Shown here piece after piece: positions 37,235-46,183 of a DNA stretch of 64,000 nt. Position numbers and translations under genes: made by a program. The stretch's first letter is position 1, and each line of letters starts with the position of its first letter. The notes under the pieces were generated by a model. It had not been told where the DNA came from. It did not search any database and was given only the letters and a program-made list of their open reading frames with translations. This stretch comes from Bordetella genomosp. 4 (lineage in GTDB: Bacteria > Pseudomonadota > Gammaproteobacteria > Burkholderiales > Burkholderiaceae_B). The stretch is taken from the NCBI RefSeq assembly GCF_002261185.1, contig NZ_NEVQ01000017.1, positions 124,001 through 188,000 on the forward strand, read 5' to 3'.

Positions 37235-38533
37235 CTACGCAATCCGCGCAATACCACGGCTCACACGCGGTTTGCCCTGCCCCAATTGTTCTAGATTAGC
37301 GTCCAGGTCGTCCAAGTCATACAGATAATTCACCATCATGCCGCAGGATTGGCTCAGTCCTTTGGCCGACGTATCTGCCGCCCAATTCAGCCGCTCGATA
37401 CGCGCGCCATTGCCCAGGTGAAAACGCGCGACAGGATCTATGGGCTGATTGTTTTTCATCGTCATCAAATAGTGCGCCACCAGCTTCATGCCGGCCCGCT
37501 GCACCACCTCGGATGATTTACCTGTCGCCGCTTTGGACAGCCTGGCCACCCAGCGAGCGCCATCAGGCGCGCCGGCCCTCGTGCGGCCTTTGTCGCGCAC
37601 AATCGCCTCGACTTCCGCCGCACTCAGACGCGACAGCCAGTCGACCAAACCAGGAATCGGCGACAAAGTGGCAAAGAAACGCAATTTGGGCAGCTCTTCG
37701 ACCAGGCGCTCGATCACACGCTTGAGCAGAAAATTGCCGAAACTGATCCCGCGCAATCCGGGCTGCGTATTCGAAATGGAATAGAAAATCGCCCAGCGGG
37801 CCTTGTCCAGATCCGCTGGCGGCGCGGCCGTATCCAGCACGACTTGTACGTTGTCGGCCATCTGCGTGGCAAAAGCCACCTCGACAAAGATCAAGGGCAC
37901 ATCCGGCATTTGCGGATGGAAATAGGCATAGCAACGCCGATCGGGCGCGACGCGATGACGCAAATCATCCCATGACCGGATCTCGTGCACGGCCTCATAG
38001 ATGATCAGTTTTTCCAGCAATGACGCCGGCGAGTCCCACGTCAAGGGACGCAGCTCCAGCAACCCCACGTCAAACCAGGCCGATAGCAGGCTTTCCAGAT
38101 CCTTGTCCAGTGCCTGCAGCCCTGCCACCTGTTTGCGCCAGCGCAGCATATCGGCACGCAGCGCCACCAGGAAACGCAAACCATCGGGCAATGCATTCAG
38201 ACGCTTGAAGAACGCCAGCCCACGGTCGCCACGCGGCTGTAAACCGGCATCGACTTGGGCCAGGCCCGCCAGCAATTCGCGCCGGCGCTTGCCGTCCGCC
38301 GCCGTATACGCAGCGCACCAGGTGCGTGCCAATTTGTTTGCGGCCACATCGGTCAGGCGTGCCTGGAACAGGGGCAAGATTTCCGTGGCGCTAGGCGGGC
38401 GGTCGCGGTCCCACAGACGGCCAAGCCGGGCCATCAGCCCGGCGCTCTCTGCAACCGCTTTTTCATCTGACACGGTATCGCTCTCAGGCGGCCGAGCGCC
38501 GCGTGCGAGCGGACTGGAGTCTAGGGCTGTCAT
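37235..38533 (-). CDS. matA: Malonyl-CoA decarboxylase
   Basis: The 432-residue protein decarboxylates malonyl-CoA to acetyl-CoA. It has the helical N-terminal domain (about 30-165) and a GNAT-like catalytic domain with RCYAYFHPQMPDVPLIFVEV, SISNTQPGLRGISFGNFLLK (likely catalytic serine) and LRFFATLSPIPGLVDWL. The ATG at 38531-38533 has a strong AGGAGG ribosome site and lies 50 bp inside the end of the GntR gene, so translation is coupled. With MatB it makes a malonate-to-acetyl-CoA route. Confidence 0.94.
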   Translation of the reverse strand: MTALDSSPLARGARPPESDTVSDEKAVAESAGLMARLGRLWDRDRPPSATEILPLFQARLTDVAANKLARTWCAAYTAADGKRRRELLAGLAQVDAGLQPRGDRGLAFFKRLNALPDGLRFLVALRADMLRWRKQVAGLQALDKDLESLLSAWFDVGLLELRPLTWDSPASLLEKLIIYEAVHEIRSWDDLRHRVAPDRRCYAYFHPQMPDVPLIFVEVAFATQMADNVQVVLDTAAPPADLDKARWAIFYSISNTQPGLRGISFGNFLLKRVIERLVEELPKLRFFATLSPIPGLVDWLSRLSAAEVEAIVRDKGRTRAGAPDGARWVARLSKAATGKSSEVVQRAGMKLVAHYLMTMKNNQPIDPVARFHLGNGARIERLNWAADTSAKGLSQSCGMMVNYLYDLDDLDANLEQLGQGKPRVSRGIARIA

Positions 38534-39266
38534 GGGAAACCTCCTGGATAGCAGACGTATTTGAGGATGACGGTGATGAGGAACGGGCTGTTGTCGTCAC
38601 GGACGCGGCCTCGGCCCGCCGGGCCAGCAGACGCAAGGCATCCAGCTGGCGCAGCAAATGTTTACGGGCCAGCGCCTCGGCCGCTTCCGGGTCACGGGCT
38701 TTCAGCGCGGCAAAGATGGCCATGTGTTCGGCGCATGACTCGGTAATTCGTCCGGGCACAGTGAGGCTCTTGTGGCGAAAGAGGCTCAGCACCTTGCGTA
38801 AATTTCCGACCATGTCCGACAGCCAGCGATTGTTCGCCAGCGCCTGAACGGTCTCGTGGATCTGCGCATTGGTGTCGTAATAGGCATCGACCTCGCCTGC
38901 CGCGGCATGCGTTTGCAGCGCCCGATGCAGCGATTCCAGCCCGGCGAGTTCGGCGTCGGACGCCTTCAATGCCGCCTCGTGCGCGCAGCGTCCCTCCAGC
39001 ATGGCCATCAGGGGAAAAATGTCTTCCAGGTCCTGCAACGACAGCTCGTTGACGAAACACCCGCGGCGCGGCTCCAGCCGCACCAGCCCTTCGGTCGCCA
39101 GGACTTTCAGCGCCTCGCGCAACGGCGTGCGGGATATGCCGAGCACGCCCGTCAGGTACACCTCGTCTATCCATTCGCCGCTGGCCAACGCCCGCGAGCG
39201 GATCATGTCCCGCAACCGGTCGGCGACTTCGAGGTACAGCGCTTGACGAACAATAGGTGCGGTCAT
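38484..39266 (-). CDS. matR: GntR-family regulator (FCD type) of the malonate cluster
   Basis: The 260-residue protein has a GntR winged helix (EVADRLRDMIRSRALASGEW, then GVLGISRTPLREALKVLATE) and a C-terminal FCD ligand domain with the metal/ligand pattern DTNAQIHETVQALANNRW. It is the first gene of the malonate group and overlaps the decarboxylase start. In rhizobia MatR, of this class, represses the mat genes unless malonate or malonyl-CoA is present; the same role is likely here. The ATG at 39264-39266 is chosen because longer forms add residues not seen in the family. An 8-bp palindrome, ATAATTAT (39295-39302), lies just upstream and may be part of its operator. Confidence 0.9.
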   Translation of the reverse strand: MTAPIVRQALYLEVADRLRDMIRSRALASGEWIDEVYLTGVLGISRTPLREALKVLATEGLVRLEPRRGCFVNELSLQDLEDIFPLMAMLEGRCAHEAALKASDAELAGLESLHRALQTHAAAGEVDAYYDTNAQIHETVQALANNRWLSDMVGNLRKVLSLFRHKSLTVPGRITESCAEHMAIFAALKARDPEAAEALARKHLLRQLDALRLLARRAEAASVTTTARSSSPSSSNTSAIQEVSHDSPRLQSARTRRSAA

Positions 39267-39480
39267 GGCGGGCCTGTCTGGAATCCCGTAATTCATAATT
39301 ATAGGATTTTTGATCATAGCCATTACAGAGCTGAAGCGATAGCCCCCACCCCCCTGGGAAATCCCTTGGCACATGATTTTCCCCCGTGGCGCTGCTGAAC
39401 GCGCAACATCCTGTCAGGAAATTTCGCGTATGCTTTCCAGAGGCAACTACACCGCAACTTACATAAGCTTTCTCTTCACA

Positions 39481-40188
39481 GTGCCCCACTCTCACTACCG
39501 CGCTCACGCTGAACCCCATCGTACGGGGCGCATTGGATGGCTGCGTGCCTCAGTGCTAGGCGCCAATGACGGCATCATTTCCACTGCCAGCATGATTGCA
39601 GGCGTCGCGGCGGCCAACGTCAGCCACGCCAGCATCCTGACCACCGCCATCGCCGCACTGGCCGCCGGCTCCATGTCGATGGCAGCGGGCGAGTTCGTAT
39701 CCGTCCATTCGCAGGCGGATACCGAAAAGGCAGACCTCGCGCAAGAACGCAGGGAATTGATGCGCAATCCGGCGGGCGAGCACCGGGAGCTGACAGGGAT
39801 TTACGTACGGCGTGGGCTGGATCCTCAACTGGCGGCCGAGGTCGCGACACAGTTGATGGAACATGACGCGCTGGGCTCTCACGCCCGCGACGAGATAGGC
39901 ATCACAGAAACGCTGCGCGCACGGCCGCTGCAGGCAGCGGTGGCTTCGGCCGCCAGCTTTGCGGTGGGGGCGGCGCTGCCCTTGGCCGTGGTATTGGTAG
40001 CCCCGCCGCAGTCATTGCTGCCGTGGACGGTGGCCACCAGCATTTTCTTTTTGGCCTTGCTCGGCGCAATCGCCGCCGCGATCGGTGGCGCATCCGTCGT
40101 CAGAAGTGCATTGCGTGTGGCCTTCTGGGGCACGTTGGCCATGGCCGTGACAGCGGGCATCGGCGCCTTGTTTGGCACCCCTCCCTAA
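39481..40188 (+). CDS. VIT1/CCC1-family transporter
   Basis: The 235-residue membrane protein matches the VIT/CCC1 family, whose members move Fe2+ or Mn2+. The start of the fold is HRTGRIGWLRASVLGANDGIISTASMIAG, shown here in parts: GWLRASVLGANDGIISTAS. Five hydrophobic helices follow, with SMSMAAGEFVSVHSQADTEK in helix 2 and the cytoplasmic metal-binding stretch RRELMRNPAGEHRELTGIY. The GTG at 39481 gives a family-like length; longer starts at 39373 and 39430 exist but are not supported by homology or a ribosome site. Confidence 0.88.
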   Translation: MPHSHYRAHAEPHRTGRIGWLRASVLGANDGIISTASMIAGVAAANVSHASILTTAIAALAAGSMSMAAGEFVSVHSQADTEKADLAQERRELMRNPAGEHRELTGIYVRRGLDPQLAAEVATQLMEHDALGSHARDEIGITETLRARPLQAAVASAASFAVGAALPLAVVLVAPPQSLLPWTVATSIFFLALLGAIAAAIGGASVVRSALRVAFWGTLAMAVTAGIGALFGTPP

Positions 40189-40242
40189 CGCTTGTGGGCT
40201 GGATACCGAAGGCAGAGCCACATACCAGCCCCGCCTTAAAAG

Positions 40243-41013
40243 TTAAAAGTACAGCACTCCGTCTACGGCGTGGCTCGTCAACGCCCGGGCCCAACGGCGA
40301 GCCGGTAACCCATATTGGCTTTCCACGACTTCCGCCCGGGCCAGCAATTGTGCCGGGGTAATGGCCAACGACGGGCCGCTGAACGCCAGCACGATCTGGT
40401 TTCCTGCGTCGATCTCGGGCAACAGCACAATGCGGTCGTCAAACGCCTGACGAATATTTTCGATATTGCGATCAAAGCTCTCGTGCTTACCAAACAGATT
40501 GACCGACAACACGCCAACCTCGCCCAGCACGCGGCGGCAAGCGCGATAAAACGGAATAGAGTCCCGTACCGGCCCGCGAGCCTCAGCATCGTATAAGTCC
40601 ACCATCAGCACCGGGCAATTTCCCGCGTTTTGCGCGTCCGCCACCCACACGGCAGCATCCTCATGATGCACCGTCAGGCGCGGCGATGCCGGCAGGCGGA
40701 AAAACATCTGGCACACCGCCGTGACCTGAGGATTCCATTCCACCACCGTCAGCGGACTGCGCGTGTGCTTCAGGCAAAACCGTGTCAGAGAGCCCGCCCC
40801 CAGTCCCAGCAGCCCGATCGATTCCTCTTTGGGTGGCTCCAGAAACAGCAACCAGGCCAACATTTGAGAGGTGTATTCCAACACCAGTTCCGCGGGCGCC
40901 TTGATACGCATGGCGCCCTGGATCCATTCCGTACCGAAATGCAGATAACGAATGCCGTCGGATTCGGAAAGCGTGGGCTGATCGGCGGCAGCGGGGCGGG
41001 TACGGGCAGGCAT
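40243..41013 (-). CDS. Spermidine synthase-like protein
   Basis: The 256-residue protein has a Rossmann fold like spermidine synthase: IGLLGLGAGSLTRFCLKH (nucleotide-binding loop), LTVVEWNPQVTAVCQMFF (acidic residue binding adenosyl ribose) and VLMVDLYDAEARGPV. The N-terminal beta-hairpin domain is short. Similar stand-alone proteins are common in betaproteobacteria and are often called spermine/spermidine synthase family, but a polyamine reaction is not proven. The gene is convergent with the VIT-family gene. Confidence 0.85.
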   Translation of the reverse strand: MPARTRPAAADQPTLSESDGIRYLHFGTEWIQGAMRIKAPAELVLEYTSQMLAWLLFLEPPKEESIGLLGLGAGSLTRFCLKHTRSPLTVVEWNPQVTAVCQMFFRLPASPRLTVHHEDAAVWVADAQNAGNCPVLMVDLYDAEARGPVRDSIPFYRACRRVLGEVGVLSVNLFGKHESFDRNIENIRQAFDDRIVLLPEIDAGNQIVLAFSGPSLAITPAQLLARAEVVESQYGLPARRWARALTSHAVDGVLYF

Positions 41014-41078
41014 CGGAAAGTCTCAGCGAATAATCGCGTGATTGTAGCGAGCCTGCCCCTCGAAGTGCTTACGCGGAA

Positions 41079-42260
41079 TTACACGCGCTCAAAGATCGCG
41101 GCAATCCCCTGCCCGCCGCCAATGCACATCGTCACCAGAGCATAACGGCCTTGGACGCGCTGCAGTTCATACAGCGCCTTGACCGTAATGATGGCGCCCG
41201 TCGCGCCGATCGGATGGCCCAGGCCGATCCCACTGCCGTTCGGGTTCACCTTGGCCGGATCCAGCCCCAGCTCGCGCGATACCGCGCAAGCCTGCGCAGC
41301 AAAGGCTTCGTTGGCCTCGATGACGTCCAACTGATCCACCGTCAGGCCGGCGCGCTTGAGGACAGCTTGCGTTGCCGGCACAGGGCCGATGCCCATGATG
41401 GACGGCTCGACGCCTGCATGCGCATAGGCCACCAGCCGCGCCAAGGGTTTGACGCCGCGCTTTTCAGCGACCGAGGCGTTCATCAGCACGACAGCAGCTG
41501 CGCCGTCGTTCAAGCCCGAGGCATTACCTGCCGTCACCGTCCCGTTTTCCTTTTTGAACACGGTCTTGAGCGCGGCCAGGCCTTCGGCCGTCACGTCGCG
41601 CCGCACGTGTTCGTCGGTGTCGAAGACAACTTCGCCTTTACGGGTTTTCTGGACGATGGGCACGATCTGATCGCGGAAATAGCCTGCATCGATTGCAGCC
41701 GCCGCGCGGCGGTGAGACTCTGCGGCCAACGCGTCCTGGTCGGCGCGGCTGATGCCGAACTTTGCCGCCACGTTTTCGGCCGTCACACCCATGTGAATGC
41801 GTTCGAAAGGATCCGACAGCGCGCCCGTCATCATGTCCAGCAACGCGGCGTCGCCCATGCGCGCGCCCCAGCGCTGCGCCGGCGCGATGTAAGGCGCACG
41901 GCTCATGCTTTCCGCGCCTGCGCCGATGGCGATGTCGGCATCACCGAGCAGGACAGTTTGCGCGGCCGACACGATGGCCTGCAGGCCCGAACCACACAGG
42001 CGGTTGACGTTGAAGGCGGGCGTTTCCTTGGCAATGCCCGCATTCATGGCCGCCACACGCGACAAATACATATCGCGCGGCTCGGTATTGATCACATGCC
42101 CGACGGCGACATGCCCCACCTCGTCGCCGCCAACGCCCGCGCGAGCCAGCGCCTCTTTGATGACAGTCGCGCCCAGATCGATAGGCGGCACATCCTTCAA
42201 CGCACCGCCGAAATCGCCAATAGCGGTACGGGCGGCTGCGGCAATGATGACTTCATTCAT
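41079..42260 (-). CDS. Acetyl-CoA C-acyltransferase (thiolase)
   Basis: The 393-residue thiolase has the acyl cysteine in VNRLCGSGLQAIV and the C-terminal catalytic histidine and cysteine in GSGIGLGHPIGATGA and TMCIGGGQGIAAIFE. It should cleave 3-oxoacyl-CoA with CoA in beta-oxidation, or condense acetyl-CoA in the other direction. The ATG at 42258-42260 has GGAGATATT upstream. It is divergent from two acyl-CoA dehydrogenase genes, which fits a degradative role. Whether it is specific for acetoacetyl-CoA (PhaA-like) or longer chains is not clear. Confidence 0.94.
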   Translation of the reverse strand: MNEVIIAAAARTAIGDFGGALKDVPPIDLGATVIKEALARAGVGGDEVGHVAVGHVINTEPRDMYLSRVAAMNAGIAKETPAFNVNRLCGSGLQAIVSAAQTVLLGDADIAIGAGAESMSRAPYIAPAQRWGARMGDAALLDMMTGALSDPFERIHMGVTAENVAAKFGISRADQDALAAESHRRAAAAIDAGYFRDQIVPIVQKTRKGEVVFDTDEHVRRDVTAEGLAALKTVFKKENGTVTAGNASGLNDGAAAVVLMNASVAEKRGVKPLARLVAYAHAGVEPSIMGIGPVPATQAVLKRAGLTVDQLDVIEANEAFAAQACAVSRELGLDPAKVNPNGSGIGLGHPIGATGAIITVKALYELQRVQGRYALVTMCIGGGQGIAAIFERV

Positions 42261-42448
42261 GCAATATCTCCAGGAGCACGACATGCCGGCACCATACCGG
42301 CAGCAACTTCACCATCATACTGCGCTGCGGCAAAACGGGTCTGGCGCTGCCTGATACGAAATATGTATCGGCCTGCCAAAAAAAAATATTAGACAAGGAT
42401 CCGCCTGCAGAGGGATAGTCCAACACCAAGGAGCCGCTAGTCCACAAT
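42261..42448. promoter_or_regulatory. Divergent thiolase/acyl-CoA dehydrogenase promoter region
   Basis: This 188-bp spacer contains the inverted repeat GATAC-N7-GTATC (42353-42369), which also fits the T-N11-A pattern of LysR-type sites. A run of eight A lies nearby. The regulator could be the LysR protein encoded at 45191, but nothing in the sequence proves it. Confidence 0.5.
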
Positions 42449-43606
42449 ATGATAGATACGCTTGAACTGACCGCCATACCCACCGAAGACGAATCCCTGC
42501 GCGCAGACATACGCGCCTTTCTGGACGACGCGTTGGCCGATATGCCGCCCGATCAGCGCGCTCGATCCTGGATGGGCTTCGATGCTGAATTCAGTCAGGC
42601 CTTGGCTGCCCGCGGCTGGCTAGGCATGACCTTGCCGCGCGAATATGGCGGCGCGGCACGTGGGCATTTTGCGCGATTCGTCCTGTCCGAGGAGCTGCTG
42701 TGCGCCGGTGCGCCGGTATCGGCCCACTGGATCGCCGATCGCCAAAGCGCCCCGTTGATTCTGAAGTACGGCACTGAAACGCAGCGCCAGTTTTACCTGC
42801 CCCGCATCTGCCGCGCAGAGGCGTTTTTCTGCATCGGCATGAGCGAACCGAACTCAGGCTCGGATCTCGCCAGCATTCGCACGCGGGCCGAGCCCAGGGA
42901 CGGCGGCTGGCTGCTCAATGGCAGCAAGATCTGGACCACCAACGCCCATCGGTCCCATTACATGATTGCGCTGGTGCGCACCTCGGGCACGGCAGCCGAC
43001 CGGCATCAGGGGCTCTCGCAACTGATCATCGATCTGTCGCTGCCGGGCATCACCATACGCCCCATCGAAGACCTGGCAGGAGACGCCCATTTTTCCGAAG
43101 TGTTCTTCGACAACGTCGCGCTCGATGCGTCGGCACTGATCGGCACCGAGGGCGACGGATGGCAGCAAGTCAATGCAGAACTGGCGTTTGAGCGCAGCGG
43201 GCCCGAACGCATCTATTCCAGCATGGCGCTGGTGCAATGCTGGCTGTCGCATTGCCGTGCCATGCAGATCAACGACGCCCACACCACCGCTGCGCTCGGT
43301 GAAATCCTGACGCAACTCGCCACGCTGCGCGCCATGTCGCTGGCCATTGCGGGGCAACTGGCCTGCGGCCGCAGCCCCGCCACCGAGGCCGCACTGGTCA
43401 AAGACCTGGGCACAGAACTGGAGCAACGCATTCCCGATCTGCTGGCACAACTCTTGAGCCAAACGCCAGATCGCGCGATACCCCCAGAACTGCTGCGCAC
43501 CTTGGCTTACGTCGAACAAGTCAGCCCGACCTATTCGCTGCGTGGCGGCACGCGCGAGATTCTGCGCGGCATCATCGCGCGAGGGCTGGGGCTCAGGTCA
43601 AATTAA
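42449..43606 (+). CDS. Acyl-CoA dehydrogenase
   Basis: The 385-residue flavoprotein has the acyl-CoA dehydrogenase layout: alpha-helical N-domain (1-125), beta-domain with FCIGMSEPNSGSDLASIRTRA and WLLNGSKIWTTNAH, and C-domain ending SLRGGTREILRGIIARGLGL. It oxidises an acyl-CoA to the enoyl-CoA with FAD and passes electrons to ETF. The position of the catalytic base cannot be fixed with certainty. A second, shorter dehydrogenase follows, and such pairs often act as a heteromer. Confidence 0.94.
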   Translation: MIDTLELTAIPTEDESLRADIRAFLDDALADMPPDQRARSWMGFDAEFSQALAARGWLGMTLPREYGGAARGHFARFVLSEELLCAGAPVSAHWIADRQSAPLILKYGTETQRQFYLPRICRAEAFFCIGMSEPNSGSDLASIRTRAEPRDGGWLLNGSKIWTTNAHRSHYMIALVRTSGTAADRHQGLSQLIIDLSLPGITIRPIEDLAGDAHFSEVFFDNVALDASALIGTEGDGWQQVNAELAFERSGPERIYSSMALVQCWLSHCRAMQINDAHTTAALGEILTQLATLRAMSLAIAGQLACGRSPATEAALVKDLGTELEQRIPDLLAQLLSQTPDRAIPPELLRTLAYVEQVSPTYSLRGGTREILRGIIARGLGLRSN

Positions 43607-43638
43607 CGTTGCAGTATTGCTGCAGCATCTTTTGTTAT

Positions 43639-43656
43639 CTCGGCATCGATGCCGAG
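43639..43656. promoter_or_regulatory. 18-bp palindrome between two acyl-CoA dehydrogenase genes
   Basis: CTCGGCATCGATGCCGAG is a perfect palindrome in the 70-bp gap, 20 bp before the start of the second gene. It may be an operator or an mRNA hairpin that sets the ratio of the two proteins. Confidence 0.45.
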
Positions 43657-43676
43657 GCGTTTCGAAGCGACTGACG

Positions 43677-44690
43677 ATGGATACTTTATTCGGCGACGCC
43701 GCCCAGCGCTTGTTTGCACAAGCCTACCCCATAGAGGTTCTGCATGCCATCGAGCGCGGCCAAGCTGCCACCGGAGCCTGGCAAGCGGTGGAAGACTCCG
43801 GTTTTCTGGACGCGCTATTACCGGAGGATGCCGGTGGAGCCGGCCTGCGCCTGGCCGACATCGTGCCATTGGCCCAATCGGCGGGACATCACGCCGTGGG
43901 CGCGCCAGTGATTCAAACCTTGCTGGCGCGCGCCTGGTTGCATCACGCCGGCCATCAACCGCCGTCAGGCCCCATCGCCCTCGCTCCCTTTCAGGTGCAC
44001 CACACCACAGCCGGCATCCAGGCCCACGCCGTCGGCGCCGCCCGCATCGCGCAATGGGTGTTGGCAGCGATGCCGGATGGGGCACGTTTTCTGCCCGTCG
44101 CACAAGCCGAGATCACGCCCTCGGGTGGCCATGGCAGCCTCGATGCGGACATGCACTGGCCATCCGCCGTACTACGGGACAGCCCTCTGCTGAACACTGC
44201 CGACGTCAGCTTGGCGGATTTGGCGGCTGTGGCCTACGCCGGCCTGATCGCTGGCGCACTGGAACGGATCCTGGCGCTGACCATAGACTATGCCAACCAA
44301 CGCACCCAGTTTGGCAAACCGATTGGGCGTTTCCAGGCGGTGCAGCAACAGATCAGCGTCTTGGCGGAGCAAGTCTGGGCAGTGCGCACGGCGGCGCAAC
44401 TGGCGTATCAAAGCCCGGACTGGCGCCCCGCCCCCTTGTTGGCCGCACTGGGCAAAGCACGCGCCAGCGCGGCCGTGACGCGGGCTGCGGATATTGCGCA
44501 TGCGGTGCATGGCGCAATCGGCGTGACCGCAGAGTACGAGCTGCAGTATTACACGCGCCGATTACGCGAATGGCGTCGCGCCGCCGGTGGCGAGCCGTAT
44601 TGGAACGCCCGCATCGGGGCTGATGCGCTGGCAGCGTCTACGTCTGCACTGGACTACGTGCGCAAGCATCTCTTTGCTGTCATTGAGTGA
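43677..44690 (+). CDS. Acyl-CoA dehydrogenase, shorter paralogue
   Basis: The 337-residue protein has an N-terminal domain starting MDTLFGDAAQRLFAQ and the dehydrogenase C-domain with ANQRTQFGKPIGRFQAVQQQ and HAVHGAIGVTAEYELQYYTR. The middle beta-domain is short and lacks a clear substrate-binding motif of the first gene, a feature of the partner subunit in two-gene dehydrogenases. Together they probably form one enzyme. I use the ATG at 43677, since the upstream open frame overlaps the previous gene. Confidence 0.9.
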   Translation: MDTLFGDAAQRLFAQAYPIEVLHAIERGQAATGAWQAVEDSGFLDALLPEDAGGAGLRLADIVPLAQSAGHHAVGAPVIQTLLARAWLHHAGHQPPSGPIALAPFQVHHTTAGIQAHAVGAARIAQWVLAAMPDGARFLPVAQAEITPSGGHGSLDADMHWPSAVLRDSPLLNTADVSLADLAAVAYAGLIAGALERILALTIDYANQRTQFGKPIGRFQAVQQQISVLAEQVWAVRTAAQLAYQSPDWRPAPLLAALGKARASAAVTRAADIAHAVHGAIGVTAEYELQYYTRRLREWRRAAGGEPYWNARIGADALAASTSALDYVRKHLFAVIE

Positions 44691-44777
44691 TCGCATCCTC
44701 GCCTGCCAAGATTGCTATGATGCGACTCATCTCAACCCCAGCGGGCCGCAGGCTCGCTTGACTCGCCAGGAATCGCC

Positions 44778-45152
44778 ATGCCCGTCCTGAATATGCAAAT
44801 CATGCAAGGCCATAGCACCGCTCAAAAAGCGCAACTGCTGCAGAACTGCTCGCAAGCTGTCGTCGACAGCATCGCCGCGCCTCTGCCCTCCATCCGTATC
44901 GTGCTGGAAGAAGTCGCCGCCGAGCATGTCATCGTTGCAGGAGAAATCGGCAAGCCCATGGCACTGGTCATCGCACGCCTCATCGAGGGCCGCACCCCCG
45001 AGAAAAAAGCCGCACTCATCGCCGCGGTCAGCCGCGCCGTTCACCACAGCCTCGACATTTCAGAACAAGACGTGCGCGTCATCGTCACCGATGTGCCCAA
45101 GACCGACATGGGCGTCGCAGGCGGGATCACCGCTCTGGCCGCCGGACGCTGA
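44778..45152 (+). CDS. Double-length 4-oxalocrotonate tautomerase-family protein
   Basis: The 124-residue protein begins MPVLNMQIMQG, so Pro-2 can become the catalytic N-terminal proline after Met removal. It is about twice the classical 62-residue tautomerase: the first half resembles 4-OT (HSTAQKAQLLQNCSQAVVDS), and the second half (LVIARLIEGRTPEKKAALIA) repeats the pattern as in cis-CaaD and malonate-semialdehyde-decarboxylase-type proteins. It could isomerise or hydrate an unsaturated keto acid in the adjacent acyl-CoA pathway. The exact reaction is unknown. Confidence 0.87.
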   Translation: MPVLNMQIMQGHSTAQKAQLLQNCSQAVVDSIAAPLPSIRIVLEEVAAEHVIVAGEIGKPMALVIARLIEGRTPEKKAALIAAVSRAVHHSLDISEQDVRVIVTDVPKTDMGVAGGITALAAGR

Positions 45153-45190
45153 AGCAGCCCCGCTGCCGCTCCATCATTCTCAATGGCGCA

Positions 45191-46084
45191 TCATCGCGCC
45201 GACAGCATGGAGTCGCGCAGCCGCAATACCGGCGCACACGAGGTATCGCGGTGCGCCACCAGCGACAACGCCAACGCATCATGAGCATCGGCGTCCAGCA
45301 AATCCACGAATTTCACATGCGGCGTGGAATAAGCGCGCGTCACACCCGGCACCAGGGCCACGCCCAGACCGCTGGCCACCAGACTGACGAGCGTCTGCAC
45401 CTGAATCGCCTCCTGACTGATTCGCGGTGAGAAACCGGCTTTGTGGCACAGAGCTTGAGCGACGCCATGCAAGCCTGGGACCTTGTCCGGCGCATACATC
45501 ACGAATGGCTCTGCCCGCAGTGCTTTCAACGCGACAGGCCCGCCATCGGCCAACGGATGCGTCGCGGGCAGCGCCAGAATCAGGCTGTCGCGCTCGACCA
45601 CCCACGACGATAACGACGCGTCCTCGGCCAATGGGCCACGCACCAGACCCGCATCAATCTCATTGGCACGCAGCATTTCCGCCAAGCGCTTCGTACTGTC
45701 TTCGCGCAACTCCAACGCGACATCGGGATAACGGCGCCGGAACTCAGGCAAACAACGCGGCAGCAGCATGTACGTGGCCGAGCCGACAAAACCCAGACGC
45801 AACCGTCCTAGCTCGCCCAACGCTACACGCCGTGCAGACTGCCGCGCCTGGTCGGCATGGAATAACGCGCGTTGGGCATCAGCCATCAAGGCTTGCCCGG
45901 CTGGGGTCAACGACACCCCTTTTGCGCCGCGTTCCAGCAGCAACACACCTACGCTGTGCTCCAGCTTTTGTATCGAGACCGACAGCGCAGGCTGCGCAAT
46001 GTGCAACGCCTCGGCGGCACGCCGATAACTGCCGAGCTCGGCGATCGTGACGAACTGGCGTAACTGCCTCAAGTCCACAGCCAT
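45191..46084 (-). CDS. LysR-family regulator
   Basis: The 297-residue protein starts MAVDLRQLRQFVTIAELGSY, with the helix-turn-helix segment RAAEALHIAQPALSVSIQKL and an effector domain from about residue 90. The ATG at 46082-46084 has GGAA upstream; another ATG lies 4 codons earlier. It is divergent from the CoA-transferase/MaoC/Bug genes and convergent with the tautomerase gene, so it probably controls one or both groups. The 99-bp spacer to 46184 should contain its site. Confidence 0.93.
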   Translation of the reverse strand: MAVDLRQLRQFVTIAELGSYRRAAEALHIAQPALSVSIQKLEHSVGVLLLERGAKGVSLTPAGQALMADAQRALFHADQARQSARRVALGELGRLRLGFVGSATYMLLPRCLPEFRRRYPDVALELREDSTKRLAEMLRANEIDAGLVRGPLAEDASLSSWVVERDSLILALPATHPLADGGPVALKALRAEPFVMYAPDKVPGLHGVAQALCHKAGFSPRISQEAIQVQTLVSLVASGLGVALVPGVTRAYSTPHVKFVDLLDADAHDALALSLVAHRDTSCAPVLRLRDSMLSAR

Positions 46085-46183
46085 AACAAATTCCATATCG
46101 CGTCATACCAACGCCATATTAGACGGTTATCTGCTGGGTGATTAGGATGGCATGCATCAGATGTCCCCTATCGCAGAGCAGCA

